64,000 nucleotides of DNA from assembly GCA_019240215.1 (NCBI GenBank), contig JAFAYQ010000069.1:1-64000 (forward strand), in the 5' to 3' direction. Shown here in pieces: positions 1 to 7,559 of the stretch. The notes beneath the pieces are model-generated. The model worked only from the letters and a program-made list of their open reading frames with translations. It did no database searches and was not told where the DNA came from. The position numbers and the translations under genes are program-made. The stretch is from Actinomycetota bacterium (GTDB taxonomy: Bacteria > Actinomycetota > Actinomycetes > Streptosporangiales > Streptosporangiaceae). Position 1 is the first letter of the stretch. Every line of letters begins with the position of its first letter.

Positions 1-231
1 GCCGCCGGACTCGACATCCCAGTACCAGGCCACGATCTTGAACCCGGCCGGCAGCCAGGCCTTTGACTTGCGGACCTGCCGCCGCAACGACGCGACCGGG
101 TCCTGCATGAGGGTGGAGGTGCGGCCGATGAACGCGACCGGGACCACCTCCGCCGGCCCGGCCGTGGCCGCCACCGATAGCGCAGGACCGGTCAGGTCTG
201 GTCCGGTGAGTGCTGGTTGTGCTGTGCCCAT
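1..231 (-). CDS. serine site-specific recombinase (N-terminal part)
   Basis: The 77 visible codons run off the left edge. After a variable 33-residue leader comes the resolvase/invertase N-terminal signature FIGRTSTLMQDPVASLRRQV, where the serine of RTS is the expected nucleophile and the R-Q pair sits at the usual distance, followed by a WDVESGG segment matching the end of the first strand-turn of the catalytic domain. In this family the enzyme forms a 5'-phosphoserine link and integrates, excises or inverts DNA. The ATG lies 40 bp inside the end of the upstream small ORF, so the two are probably translated together. Actinobacterial large serine recombinases of this type usually belong to integrative elements; whether the element lies left of this window or extends rightward to about 10.9 kb cannot be seen. 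Confidence 0.85.
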   Translation of the reverse strand, partial: MGTAQPALTGPDLTGPALSVAATAGPAEVVPVAFIGRTSTLMQDPVASLRRQVRKSKAWLPAGFKIVAWYWDVESGG

Positions 232-446
232 TGCAGCAGCCTCCAAATCGCCTCGGCCTGCCGGGCATCAAGCTCACGCGCCTCTTGCCCGGCTATTGTG
301 ATTTTGAACCAGACTTTCAGCCCGTCCGGCCTTTCCCCCTCCCTCAAATTATAAGCAATATCGGCTGATTCAGGAATGGCAAGCAGCCTATTCCTACCGT
401 GCTTTTCTTGTGCGCTTTCCGGTTTTCCTGGCTGATCAGTGTGCAT
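192..446 (-). CDS. small hypothetical protein coupled to the recombinase
   Basis: 84 residues, hydrophilic, with no family I recognise. The central part (GLKVWFKITIAGQEARELD) and the C-terminal helix rich in Q, A and W look like a folded small domain. Its last 40 bp overlap the start of the serine recombinase in another frame, a typical arrangement for a small accessory protein translated just before it (excisionase-like or regulatory roles are possible but unproven). A GGAAAA stretch precedes the ATG. Coding assignment rests on the protein's non-repetitive composition and the coupling to the next gene. Confidence 0.6.
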   Translation of the reverse strand: MHTDQPGKPESAQEKHGRNRLLAIPESADIAYNLREGERPDGLKVWFKITIAGQEARELDARQAEAIWRLLQWAQHNQHSPDQT

Positions 447-1018
447 TTTTCCGGCCTTTCATTTACTGGCGCGTCAGCGCATGGTGCGGGCGGCCCTGGT
501 CCATCCCGTCGCCGTCGTCCGGCAGCCGGAAAAGCAGACCGGGCGCAGGCGGGTCAAGCCGCGTTCTTTGCGGCTTGACGCGACAAGTCCGGTCTGCTCG
601 GCTGTCCGGCGGACGACGGCGGCACCAGGGATGGGGCAGGCCCTTGGGTTTTTCCTCCATCCCGGAGCCCGAGTCCCCGCCGGAGGCATCGTTCTTGATC
701 TTCAGCGCCCCCGTGGCGGGGCCGGGTCAGCGCGGGCGGCGGGCATGGCTGCCGTTGTAGCCCGACGGGCCGGTTGCCTGTCACCGGAACGGGTTTTCTT
801 CGGCAATGCCGGAACTTTCGGCAGCACGCCGGGATGGAGCCGTCCCGCTAAGGCCGGGGTTACGGGACGGCGGGGGGCACCGGTGATGGGGTGCGGGATG
901 AGCGGGCCGGTACCGGAGCGGGAACCGGAGTACGGCAGGTGCTGTCCGGTCACGGGAAAAAATGTCTTTGAGTGGCAGCCGTACAGGCGATGTGGTCCTC
1001 GGCCGGGCCATCGCGTCG
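447..1018. other. 570-bp non-coding region dense in inverted repeats
   Basis: No convincing gene. It separates the recombinase operon (leftward from 446) from the 3' end of the next leftward gene (1019). Inverted repeats seen: a perfect 10-bp stem GTCAAGCCGC/GCGGCTTGAC at 553-562/570-579 with a 7-nt loop; around it long imperfect arms at about 505-543 and 589-634; a 9-bp pair GCCGTCCCG/CGGGACGGC at 839-847/863-871; and the palindrome CCGGTACCGG at 907-916. Open frames here are overlapping, arginine- or proline-rich and look like GC artefacts. Confidence 0.6.
505..634. repeat. nested inverted repeat (possible cruciform or structured RNA)
   Basis: The outer arms (about 505-543 and 589-634) are complementary over some 40 bp with small gaps; the best blocks are CCGTCGTCCG at 512 against its complement near 610, and AGCAGACCGG against its complement near 589. 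They enclose a perfect 10-bp hairpin at 553-579. The structure lies upstream of the leftward recombinase operon, so it could be a leader RNA, a recombination or replication locus, or a terminator for neighbouring transcription. Confidence 0.5.
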
Positions 1019-1498
1019 TCAGGTGTCACCGGGCGGCAGGCCCGGTCCTGGTCCTGGTCCTGGTCCGGGGCCGTTGGTGCGGCGGGCCCGGCGGTCGGCC
1101 AGGACGAGGGCGGCGCACAGCAGTACGGCGGTGGGCTGGCTGATGGTGGTTTTCCGGGTCTGCGCAGTCCAGGGCTGGCGACCGGTGCCGTAGTTGATGG
1201 CCCAGGATGGGAACGCCTCGCGCAGAGCTGTCAGGAGGAATGATTCATCGTCGCTGGGCGGGTCGTCGTTGGGGGTGCCGGGCGGATCGAAGACGCAGGA
1301 CACTGGGGCGGTGCGGTAGTCGGCCTGGATCGCGGCCTCCAGCTCGGTCAGGGTAGCGGCGACGAGGGTGCCGTTGGCGTCGCGGCGGGCGGCGATCCAC
1401 TGGTCGTGCTGGTATCCGATCGCGTAGGCGCTGCCCCAGTTCCAGTGGACGGAGGCCAGGGTGACCGGCCGCGGCGTGGGCTGCGGGCCGGTCACCAC
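1019..1498 (-). CDS. hypothetical protein with Gly-Pro repeat tail
   Basis: 159 residues, unrecognised. The N-terminal 110 residues are ordinary and non-repetitive (WGSAYAIGYQHDQWIAARRD, DPPGTPNDDPPSDDESF, then REAFPSWAINYG), consistent with a real small domain; the C-terminus ends in a run of Gly-Pro pairs encoded by a 6-bp repeat (TGGTCC units, about 1043-1067). It is the last gene of the leftward operon and its start overlaps the end of the small HTH gene by 7 bp. Function unknown. Confidence 0.65.
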   Translation of the reverse strand: MVTGPQPTPRPVTLASVHWNWGSAYAIGYQHDQWIAARRDANGTLVAATLTELEAAIQADYRTAPVSCVFDPPGTPNDDPPSDDESFLLTALREAFPSWAINYGTGRQPWTAQTRKTTISQPTAVLLCAALVLADRRARRTNGPGPGPGPGPGLPPGDT

Positions 1499-1770
1499 GG
1501 TTTCCGTGCTGGCCGGGGACGGGTGGGGGTCAGGCGGGCAGCTGGGGTGCGGGCCTGGGCGGCGGTCACCTGCCCGTCGCTGCCAAGGGCTTTATCGAGC
1601 CGGGCGGCCAGGGCCGGCGAGGGGCGGGTGTGGCGGTGCAGGATGTGGGACAGGTGGCTGGCGGTGCAATTTACCTGCCGGGCCAGATGTTCGGCTTGCA
1701 TATCCCGGGTGGCGAGCAGGGCGGCCAGGACCGCCGCGACGTCGGCGGCGGGGCCGGCGGGAGTGGTCAC
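1492..1770 (-). CDS. small helix-turn-helix (XRE-like) protein
   Basis: 92 residues. Residues 10-62 fit a Cro/C1-type HTH: ATRDMQAEHLARQVNCTASH as helix-turn-helix start, then LSHILHRHTRPSPALAARLDKALG, which matches the usual recognition helix plus the hydrophobic helix of the XRE fold. The tail is basic and proline-rich. No enzymatic domain, so a DNA-binding regulator is likely. Its start overlaps the stop of the methyltransferase upstream by 4 bp (ATGA) and its end overlaps the next gene by 7 bp, so it is translationally coupled in the operon. Confidence 0.75.
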   Translation of the reverse strand: MTTPAGPAADVAAVLAALLATRDMQAEHLARQVNCTASHLSHILHRHTRPSPALAARLDKALGSDGQVTAAQARTPAARLTPTRPRPARKPW

Positions 1771-2570
1771 TTTTTCACCCCGACGCCCGCGAGGACCTGC
1801 CCGGCCCGGTCATAGAACGGGGCCGGGGTGATCCAGCCGGGCATCCAGGCGCGGGCATCGCACACCCCGGGCGGGACCAGGTCCAGGCCGGGAAAGAAAC
1901 TGGCCACGTCCTCGGGGGTGTGGTTGTACAAAGTGGCGGCGTCGTACGTTTTAGTGATCTGGTCCCCGATGGCCGGTTCACCCCGGCCTACGGTGAGGAT
2001 CACATACGAGCCGGGGGCCAGGTCATCGACGTAGGCGGCGACGAGGTCGCGGGCGGCCGGGGCGGGCTGGAAGTGCAGCACCATGGCCAGGATCAGGCAC
2101 ACCGGCTCGGCGAGGTCGATCAGCCCGGTCTCGCGCACCTGGCCGAGCACCGTGGCCGGGTGTGCGAGGTCGGCGGCGACCGCTTCCACCCGCGAGTCCG
2201 CCGAGCAGGTCAGCGCCCACAGGTGGTTGATGACCACGGGGTCGTTGTCCACATAGGTGACGGCGGCGCTGTTGTCCTGGCGGCGGACGATCTCGTGCAC
2301 GGCCGGGCTGGTCGGCAGGCCGGCCCCGAGGTCGAGGTAGCCGCTGATGGCTTGGGCGAGGACGTAGTCCAGGGCGCGGACCAGGAACCTGCGGTTTTCG
2401 CGGACCATTTGCCGGGTGGCCGGGTAGATGGCCAGCAGCCGTTCGGCCAGCTCCCGGTCCGCGGCGAAATTGTCCTTGCCGCCGAGCAGAAAATCGTAGG
2501 CGCGGGCCACGTTGGGCTTGGATGCATCCAGGGCATCAGGCCGGGTGCCGTTGGCATCGGGCGTCGTCAT
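1767..2570 (-). CDS. SAM-dependent methyltransferase, DUF574/Methyltransf_19 family
   Basis: 267 residues, the normal size. Hallmarks of this actinobacterial family are all present: the N-terminal KPNVARAYDFLLGGKDNFAAD segment (broken over residues 19-40), a Rossmann strand YLDLGAGLPT replacing the usual DxGxGxG, the acidic end of strand two YVDNDPVV, and ILAMVLHF after strand four. Known members are very numerous in Streptomyces-type genomes and their substrates are mostly unknown. It overlaps the next methyltransferase start/stop by one base (TGATG) and the HTH gene by four, so it sits in the middle of a coupled operon. Substrate cannot be predicted. Confidence 0.9.
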   Translation of the reverse strand: MTTPDANGTRPDALDASKPNVARAYDFLLGGKDNFAADRELAERLLAIYPATRQMVRENRRFLVRALDYVLAQAISGYLDLGAGLPTSPAVHEIVRRQDNSAAVTYVDNDPVVINHLWALTCSADSRVEAVAADLAHPATVLGQVRETGLIDLAEPVCLILAMVLHFQPAPAARDLVAAYVDDLAPGSYVILTVGRGEPAIGDQITKTYDAATLYNHTPEDVASFFPGLDLVPPGVCDARAWMPGWITPAPFYDRAGQVLAGVGVKK

Positions 2571-3448
2571 CAGTGATCACCAGAAATAGATGAAGGGGCA
2601 GGACCGGGAGTCTTGCGGGCGGATGTGCAGGCAAAGGTGAGGGTGCGCGTGAGGGTGCCGTCGGCGGCGCGGAGCGGTTCCAGCAGCGCGAACGCCTGCT
2701 GCCGGGCGCGTTCCAGGGCGGCGGCCGGGATGTGCCGCCAGGCCACCGCCCACGGCCCTTGCGACTGGGCGGCGGCCCACCACTGGGCCGGGCCGGTGTA
2801 GGTCATGGTGACCGGGTGGGTGACGCTGGCGGGATGGCGCAAGCCGGCCCCGGCCAGCAGGCCGTGCATGGCTTCCACCGAGTCGAACGCGGGGCGGCGC
2901 AAGGTGGCGGCGAACCCGGGCTGGCCGGCGGGCATGGCGGTGTCGAACGCGGCAATGACCGGCCGCCAGCGGGGGTCTTCGGCCAGGCTCCAGGAGATGC
3001 CCAGCCGTCCGGGTGGGGTGAGCAGCGCCCGCCAGCGCCGGACGGCGTGGGCGGGCCGGGCCAGGAACTGGATCACGTTCCCGGCCAGCACCACATCAAA
3101 GCTGCCCGGTTCCCAGCCGGGGTCTTCGGCGTGGCCTTCCTCGAACCGGACGTTGCTGACGTGGTCGCGGGCGGCGTGGTCGCGGGCGTGGGCCAGCATC
3201 GGGGCGGCCAGGTCGATCCCGGTCACCTGGCCGAACGGCCCGGCGGCGCGGGCGGCCGGGAAGGACACCGCGCCTTTGCCGCAGCCCACGTCCAGCACCC
3301 ACGCCCCGGCCGGGACGCGGGTGTGGGCCACCAGGTGCTCACCCATGATGGTGAAGAACTCGGTGCCGGTGGTGTCGTAGCGGTCCGCGGCGGCGGCGAA
3401 CCCCTCGGTCACCTGCGAGGTGGCCGCCTGCGGATCGGTCGCGCTCAT
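2570..3448 (-). CDS. class I SAM-dependent methyltransferase
   Basis: 292 residues. The SAM-binding motif I is VLDVGCGKGAVSFPAA (about residues 50-65), followed by the acidic motif TGIDLAAPML and motif post-I/II SFDVVLAGNVIQF. This is the Methyltransf_11/25 (UbiE/Coq5-like) class acting on small molecules. The C-terminal half (WWAAAQSQGPWAV and following) is the variable substrate lid. The start overlaps the stop of the lipoprotein gene by 4 bp (ATGA). A second methyltransferase in the same operon suggests sequential or alternative methylation of one substrate, which is inference. Confidence 0.85.
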   Translation of the reverse strand: MSATDPQAATSQVTEGFAAAADRYDTTGTEFFTIMGEHLVAHTRVPAGAWVLDVGCGKGAVSFPAARAAGPFGQVTGIDLAAPMLAHARDHAARDHVSNVRFEEGHAEDPGWEPGSFDVVLAGNVIQFLARPAHAVRRWRALLTPPGRLGISWSLAEDPRWRPVIAAFDTAMPAGQPGFAATLRRPAFDSVEAMHGLLAGAGLRHPASVTHPVTMTYTGPAQWWAAAQSQGPWAVAWRHIPAAALERARQQAFALLEPLRAADGTLTRTLTFACTSARKTPGPAPSSISGDH

Positions 3449-4464
3449 GAGCTGATCAGCTCCTTCACCAGCGCCTGGGTGCTGGCGGACTTGGCGAGCA
3501 GGCCGTGTTCTTGCATCAGGTTCGCCACCCGCTGCAAGGCGACGCGGTTGACCGACAGCGGGAACGTGCCCAGCGCCATCACGGCGGCGGTGGTCTTGCT
3601 GATGTGCAGCGCCGGGATCAGCGCTTGTTCCACCGCGGCCCGGTCGGTGCCGGCCACCTGCTGGCCGTGTTCCAGCGCCGTGATGAAGGCGGCGGCGGTC
3701 CGGGGGTACTTCCTCGCCCAGGCGGCCGTGGTCACATAGCCCGAGATCGGGATGTTCTGGGTCGGCCCGTCATCCACATCGAACAACGGGGTCGCGCCGT
3801 CCTGGTCTTCGGCGGCGGACAGGGACGGTTCGGCGATGAACGCCGCATCGACCTTGCGGGCGGCCAGCGCCGCGCCCATCACCGGGAACCCCATGACCGT
3901 GTAGTGCACCGAGGAGACGGGAACGCCGTGGGTGGCCAGCATGATGTCGGTGGCCAGCACGGCCAGCCCGCCGAGGGCGTTGACCGCGATGGTCTTGCCC
4001 CGCAGCTGCTGCACGGTGGTGACGGGCGATCTGGCTGGCACCACGATCTCCTGCACCCCCGGCCCGCCCGCGCTCGCCGAAGCCAGCGCGTGCAGCTTCG
4101 CCACGCCTTTGGCCTCGGCGGCCAGGTCGGCGGCCCACTGGCCCTCGTCCACATCCACTGAGCCGCTGAGCAGATTGGGGATGGCGTCGACCCCGCTGGC
4201 GATCGGGACGATCTTCACGTGCAGCCCGGCGGCGGTGAAATACCCGCGCTGGGCGGCGATGTACAGGCCGGCGGCGCTGATCGCCGGCACGACCGCCACG
4301 GTCAGGTCCGGTTTTTCCACCCGGAGACTGGTTACCTTCTCCGCTGATCCGCACGCTGCCAGCAGTGTGACCGCGGCCGCCGCGCACACGGCGGCGGCCA
4401 GGCGGCGGGGGCGGGAGACAGGAATAGGGGCCGGCCGGTGGAGGGGACGGGCCGGGACAGGCAT
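3445..4464 (-). CDS. NMT1/SsuA-like substrate-binding lipoprotein
   Basis: 339 residues. A twin-basic N-region and hydrophobic stretch end in the lipobox LLAAC with lipidated Cys38. The mature part begins LTVAVVPAISAAGLYIAAQRG and continues with LRGKTIAVNALGG, typical of the NMT1/SsuA/ThiY family of periplasmic-type binding proteins for aliphatic sulfonates, thiamine precursors or related compounds. It would be anchored outside the membrane. No ABC permease or ATPase gene is adjacent, although a binding protein normally needs both; instead two methyltransferases follow with 4- and 1-bp overlaps. It may serve a distant transporter or act as an extracellular sensor. Confidence 0.88.
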   Translation of the reverse strand: MPVPARPLHRPAPIPVSRPRRLAAAVCAAAAVTLLAACGSAEKVTSLRVEKPDLTVAVVPAISAAGLYIAAQRGYFTAAGLHVKIVPIASGVDAIPNLLSGSVDVDEGQWAADLAAEAKGVAKLHALASASAGGPGVQEIVVPARSPVTTVQQLRGKTIAVNALGGLAVLATDIMLATHGVPVSSVHYTVMGFPVMGAALAARKVDAAFIAEPSLSAAEDQDGATPLFDVDDGPTQNIPISGYVTTAAWARKYPRTAAAFITALEHGQQVAGTDRAAVEQALIPALHISKTTAAVMALGTFPLSVNRVALQRVANLMQEHGLLAKSASTQALVKELISS

Positions 4465-4545
4465 GATGAGCTCACCTCTTCATGGATGGGGAGGCAAGCG
4501 GAGGCCGGGCGAAACTTTGGTCAGGGACGCCCGGTCTCCGCGCCG

Positions 4546-4845
4546 TCAAACGGAGTGGCAGTGGTGGCTCGCCCCGCTCAAGGGGCACGGGCCGCGGCGG
4601 CACGGGGCGTACGCGCGGGCCCAGGGAACGAGCTCATGCCACAGGTCGGCGGGTTCGGTGCTGATGACGCACCAGGGCCCGGCCTCGGGGCCGCCGGGGC
4701 GGCGGACAGCCTCGAACCGGCGGATAGGGGCGTGACTGCTGATGGTGACGTTGTAGGAGGGCAGGGCGGCCTGCAAGGCGTGCAGCTGAGTCAGCGTTCC
4801 CGGCGCCAGGCAGGCTCGGCCCGCGAAAACGTCCCACCCCGTCAT
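4546..4845 (-). CDS. small hypothetical protein
   Basis: 99 residues if the ATG at 4845 is used; this has an AAGGAC ribosome-binding-like site 8 bp upstream, whereas longer in-frame extensions up to 4992 lack one. Composition is non-repetitive with a Cys/His-rich tail (APCRRGPCPLSGASHHCHSV) that could bind a metal. Segment PWCVISTEPADLWHELVPWA resembles small proteins commonly found beside XRE regulators in actinomycetes, but no function is known to me. It precedes the lipoprotein gene by 81 bp. Confidence 0.65.
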   Translation of the reverse strand: MTGWDVFAGRACLAPGTLTQLHALQAALPSYNVTISSHAPIRRFEAVRRPGGPEAGPWCVISTEPADLWHELVPWARAYAPCRRGPCPLSGASHHCHSV

Positions 4846-4951
4846 CGGAAGTCCTTGGCTGTGCGTGACCGTGTCGTGCTGTGCTGACCGGCTTGGCAGC
4901 GGGCCGCCCATCGCAGTAAGCAGCTGTTGGCTGGCATTGCATCGACTCTCT

Positions 4952-5188
4952 TCATGCCGGGTGCTCTGGACCGGTGAGCCGTTCCTCGTCACGGATTGCT
5001 TGCATTAACTCACCGGGGGTGGAAGCCCGTACGTACTGGACGCAGCCTGCGGCGATCTGCTCCGCGGTGAGCGGGCGGACGCGAGTGGCCCACCAGTGGC
5101 CGGTGTCGCTGCGCCACGCTCCCCAGCGGCGGTCAAAGGCCGCTTCGATCTGCTCGGCGGCCGCTGGTTCACTGGTGTTGTCATTCAT
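4952..5188 (-). CDS. small hypothetical protein, first gene of the leftward operon
   Basis: 78 residues, acidic, soluble, Trp-rich centre (RWGAWRSDTGHWWATRVRPL) and a helical C-terminus. The ATG has a GGAAA box a few bases upstream. It diverges from the XRE regulator at 5290 across a 101-bp gap holding two palindromes, so expression is probably controlled by that regulator. Family unknown to me. Confidence 0.7.
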   Translation of the reverse strand: MNDNTSEPAAAEQIEAAFDRRWGAWRSDTGHWWATRVRPLTAEQIAAGCVQYVRASTPGELMQAIRDEERLTGPEHPA

Positions 5189-5204
5189 GGGGTTTCCGGT
5201 TGCT

Positions 5205-5270
5205 TACGGTGTCTGCCGTAGAGCAGCATGTAAGAGACAAGAACCTGCGAAATTTCAAAGCGCTTGAAAT
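5205..5270. promoter_or_regulatory. divergent operator/promoter region
   Basis: Two palindromes lie between the divergent starts: TACGG-6 bp-CCGTA at 5205-5220 and ATTTCAA-5 bp-TTGAAAT at 5252-5270. The second ends 19 bp before the XRE start codon. They are likely operators for the XRE protein acting on itself and on the leftward operon; no direct evidence beyond symmetry and position. Confidence 0.5.
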
Positions 5271-5289
5271 CCCTGGAGCAGGGGTGGCA

Positions 5290-6507
5290 ATGCCAGATCA
5301 GGAACGGATCGGGTCGCGTATCGCGGTGCTCCGCAAGACGCGCGGCTGGACGGCCCGCGAACTGGCCGGGCGGTCGCACGTGTCGTACAGCCTGCTGGCC
5401 AAGGTGGAGTCCGGCGCTGCCCCGGCGTCCCCGGCGCTGATCGGGGCGGTCGCCCGCGCGCTGAAAGTCGACGTGCCACGCATCACCGGGCAGCCCTATC
5501 AGGAGACCCGGGGGCAGGGCGCGCGGCTGCTGGAGACGATCGAGCCGATCCGCCGCAGCGTGGACACCTACGACTTGCCGGATGAGTCGATCACCCCGCG
5601 TCCTGTTGCGGCGTTGAGTGCCGACGTGACACGGCTTTCCGCGCTCGGCCAGTCAGCGAAGTACGTGCAGATCGGGACGGAGCTTCCCGGGCTGCTCGAC
5701 GAGCTGACCGCGGCGGTGCACTTCGCGGCGAATACCGCTGATCAGCGGCGCTTGTTCGCGTTGCTGGCGGAGGCGTACTCCGGCGCCTCGGCCATCGCGA
5801 ACCTGCTGGGCTTCCTCGACCTGCGCAGCCAGGTTGTCGAACGGATCAGCTGGGCATCCGAACGGTCCGACGACCCCTTGCGGGTGCAGCGCGTGCGCTG
5901 GCAGCGGTCGGCAACCTTGATGTCAGTGAGCGCCTACGGGCAGGCGCTGCGGCTGATGGACCGGGTCCGGGCGGAGATGGGGGACGACATTCACACGATG
6001 GACGGGCCGACGCTGTCGGTCTACGGATCGACACACCTGCGATCTGCGATCTTGGCGGCCCGGGCCGCGCGGACGGACGCACCAGGCTACGCACAGGACG
6101 CATGGGCGCACCTCGACGCGGCACGGACCGTGGCCGACCGGATGGGCCAGGACCGCAACGACTACGGGCTGGCGTTCGGGCCGTCCAACGTCGCCCAGCA
6201 CGAGGTGGCAGTAGCCGTGGAACTCGAAGACGGCGCCGAGGCCGTGCGCCGCTCCCGCAACGTCCGGCTGGGCGCGCGGGTGCCCTCGGTGCGGCGCGGC
6301 CATCATTACATTGACCTGGCACGCGGCTACGTAATGACCGGAGACCAGGCTGGTGCTCTGCGCGCACTCCAGCAAGCCCGGCGCGTCGCCCCGCAGCAGA
6401 CCAGGCACCACCCCATGGTCCGCGAGACCATACTGACGATTGCTTCGGCGCGGCGCGGGCGCGGAGAGCTGAGCCAGTTCGCGCACTGGCTCGGAGTCGA
6501 CACCTGA
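5290..6507 (+). CDS. XRE-family transcriptional regulator with helical (TPR-like) C-terminus
   Basis: 405 residues. Residues 5-60 form a classic Cro/C1 HTH (IGSRIAVLRKTRGWTARELA, then SHVSYSLLAKVESGAAPASP). The remaining 340 residues are all-helical with repeated A/L/R-rich helices resembling tetratricopeptide-type sensory domains of large actinomycete XRE regulators. The ATG at 5290 is preceded by GGAGCAGGGG; upstream in-frame alternatives have no such site. It diverges from the lipoprotein/methyltransferase operon, which it likely controls. Ligand or partner unknown. Confidence 0.88.
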   Translation: MPDQERIGSRIAVLRKTRGWTARELAGRSHVSYSLLAKVESGAAPASPALIGAVARALKVDVPRITGQPYQETRGQGARLLETIEPIRRSVDTYDLPDESITPRPVAALSADVTRLSALGQSAKYVQIGTELPGLLDELTAAVHFAANTADQRRLFALLAEAYSGASAIANLLGFLDLRSQVVERISWASERSDDPLRVQRVRWQRSATLMSVSAYGQALRLMDRVRAEMGDDIHTMDGPTLSVYGSTHLRSAILAARAARTDAPGYAQDAWAHLDAARTVADRMGQDRNDYGLAFGPSNVAQHEVAVAVELEDGAEAVRRSRNVRLGARVPSVRRGHHYIDLARGYVMTGDQAGALRALQQARRVAPQQTRHHPMVRETILTIASARRGRGELSQFAHWLGVDT

Positions 6508-6691
6508 CCGTTTCTAGCGGTCGGTGTGATTGATCCAGACAGTGACAGGCCGGGTTGCCATGCGCCGTCATGCTTGGTTTTCCCGGAGATTTGTGCGTTG
6601 CCTTGGGGGCCGTAGGAGCGGATTCGGAGTCCTCCCACGGGCATTGATTTCGATCTCGATCTTGAGTCTTTTAGTTCTCAGTGCTCTTTGC

Positions 6692-6814
6692 CTGGCTGGC
6701 TGCCGTTCTGTGTAGTGCTTCCTGACCTCGGCCGCTCGAAGAGGGGGTGAGGTCAGGAAGCTGGGTACGGAACGGGTAGAAAGGCAGCCAGCCAGTTCAG
6801 CGGCATAGCCGCTG
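6692..6814. repeat. three-stem hairpin structure, one stem nested in another
   Basis: Outer perfect 13-bp arms CTGGCTGGCTGCC (6692-6704) and GGCAGCCAGCCAG (6783-6795), extended inward by four more pairs with one mismatch, enclose perfect 13-bp arms GCTTCCTGACCTC (6717-6729) and GAGGTCAGGAAGC (6749-6761). Immediately right is a perfect 7-bp stem CAGCGGC-ATA-GCCGCTG (6798-6814). It lies between the convergent ends of the XRE gene (6507) and a gene remnant (6815), so it could be a bidirectional terminator, but the nested design is more elaborate than a terminator needs. Confidence 0.7.
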
Positions 6815-6997
6815 TCATACAGTCCCGTGCAGCGTCCGCACGAGGTTGGAGGGCTGCACCTGGCCCATGTGCGGAAGCTTCACCAGGCGATGCGAGCTTG
6901 GCAGGTCGCGAATCACCACCTTCGCCTCGGCGCCGATCCGCCCGAAGTGGCGGATGTAGTGGGCCGGAACTCTGTGATAACTATCTGTACGCCTTTT
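6815..6997 (-). pseudogene. C-terminal remnant of an unidentified gene
   Basis: An open frame of 60 codons reads as a natural protein end (HYIRHFGRIGAEAKVVIRDL followed by PSSHRLVKLPHMGQVQPSNL) with a TGA at 6815, but a TAG at 6998-7000 closes it upstream and there is no plausible start with a ribosome site. I infer a truncated gene. The family is not recognised. Confidence 0.4.
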
Positions 6998-7559
6998 CTA
7001 GACGGTCTCAAAGGGCCGCTCGCGCCGCCGACTCGGCGCGCTCGCCGCAGCTCCCGCTGAAGCTTCCCCCAGCGGGCCTAACGCCGGTCGACTGGCGCGA
7101 AGTCGTGCGATCCAAAGGGCGCCTTGGCCAATCGGAGTTCCTATCGTCCGGGCCGTGCACCAGGGTGGATGGCGTTAGTAGCTATCGGGAGCATGCCTGC
7201 TCCCGAACCTGGGTCTTGTCCGGCACGGCCAGAACCTGTCAAGATCGCCTATGGCGTCGGCTCCGCCGTCTACGACTCTTGGCGGAAACCGGCCGCCGGT
7301 TGGCACGGCTAGACCGGCCGTGAGGTGCAGATCAGGTATGTACATCTCGGGAATTACATCCTGGACAAGCCATCGGTACTCTTTCGGCGAATTAACCACT
7401 CCCCTTACCTAACGCCCATGGCCACTTGTTGTCGTGGGGTCAGCTCTCGCTTGTCATAGACACTTTGATCGCGGGTGATTTTGCATCATTCGGCGCGGTC
7501 CTCGCGTTCTAATGGCTAAGCAGGACTAGCTTGTCCGCTACAGCCGGTAAAGTTCTGCC
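6998..7559. other. gene-poor stretch with short hairpins
   Basis: No supported gene. Perfect small stems occur at 7021-7027/7034-7040 (CGCGCCG/CGGCGCG), 7053-7059/7070-7076 (CCCGCTG/CAGCGGG) and 7186-7193/7198-7205 (CGGGAGCA/TGCTCCCG). The last 120 bp before the membrane protein gene are relatively AT-rich and may hold its promoter. Confidence 0.5.

Noticed and set aside
447-1018. Several 60-230 codon frames in the leader of the recombinase operon
   Set aside because: All overlap one another and the inverted repeats, with low-complexity Arg/Pro/Gly composition.
6530-6715. Small plus-strand frame with a hydrophobic tail after the XRE gene
   Set aside because: No ribosome site, overlaps the hairpin arms, and the hydrophobic run comes from a short AT-rich segment.
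7175-7399. Minus-strand 74-codon frame
   Set aside because: Overlaps a hairpin, no ribosome site, no recognisable pattern.
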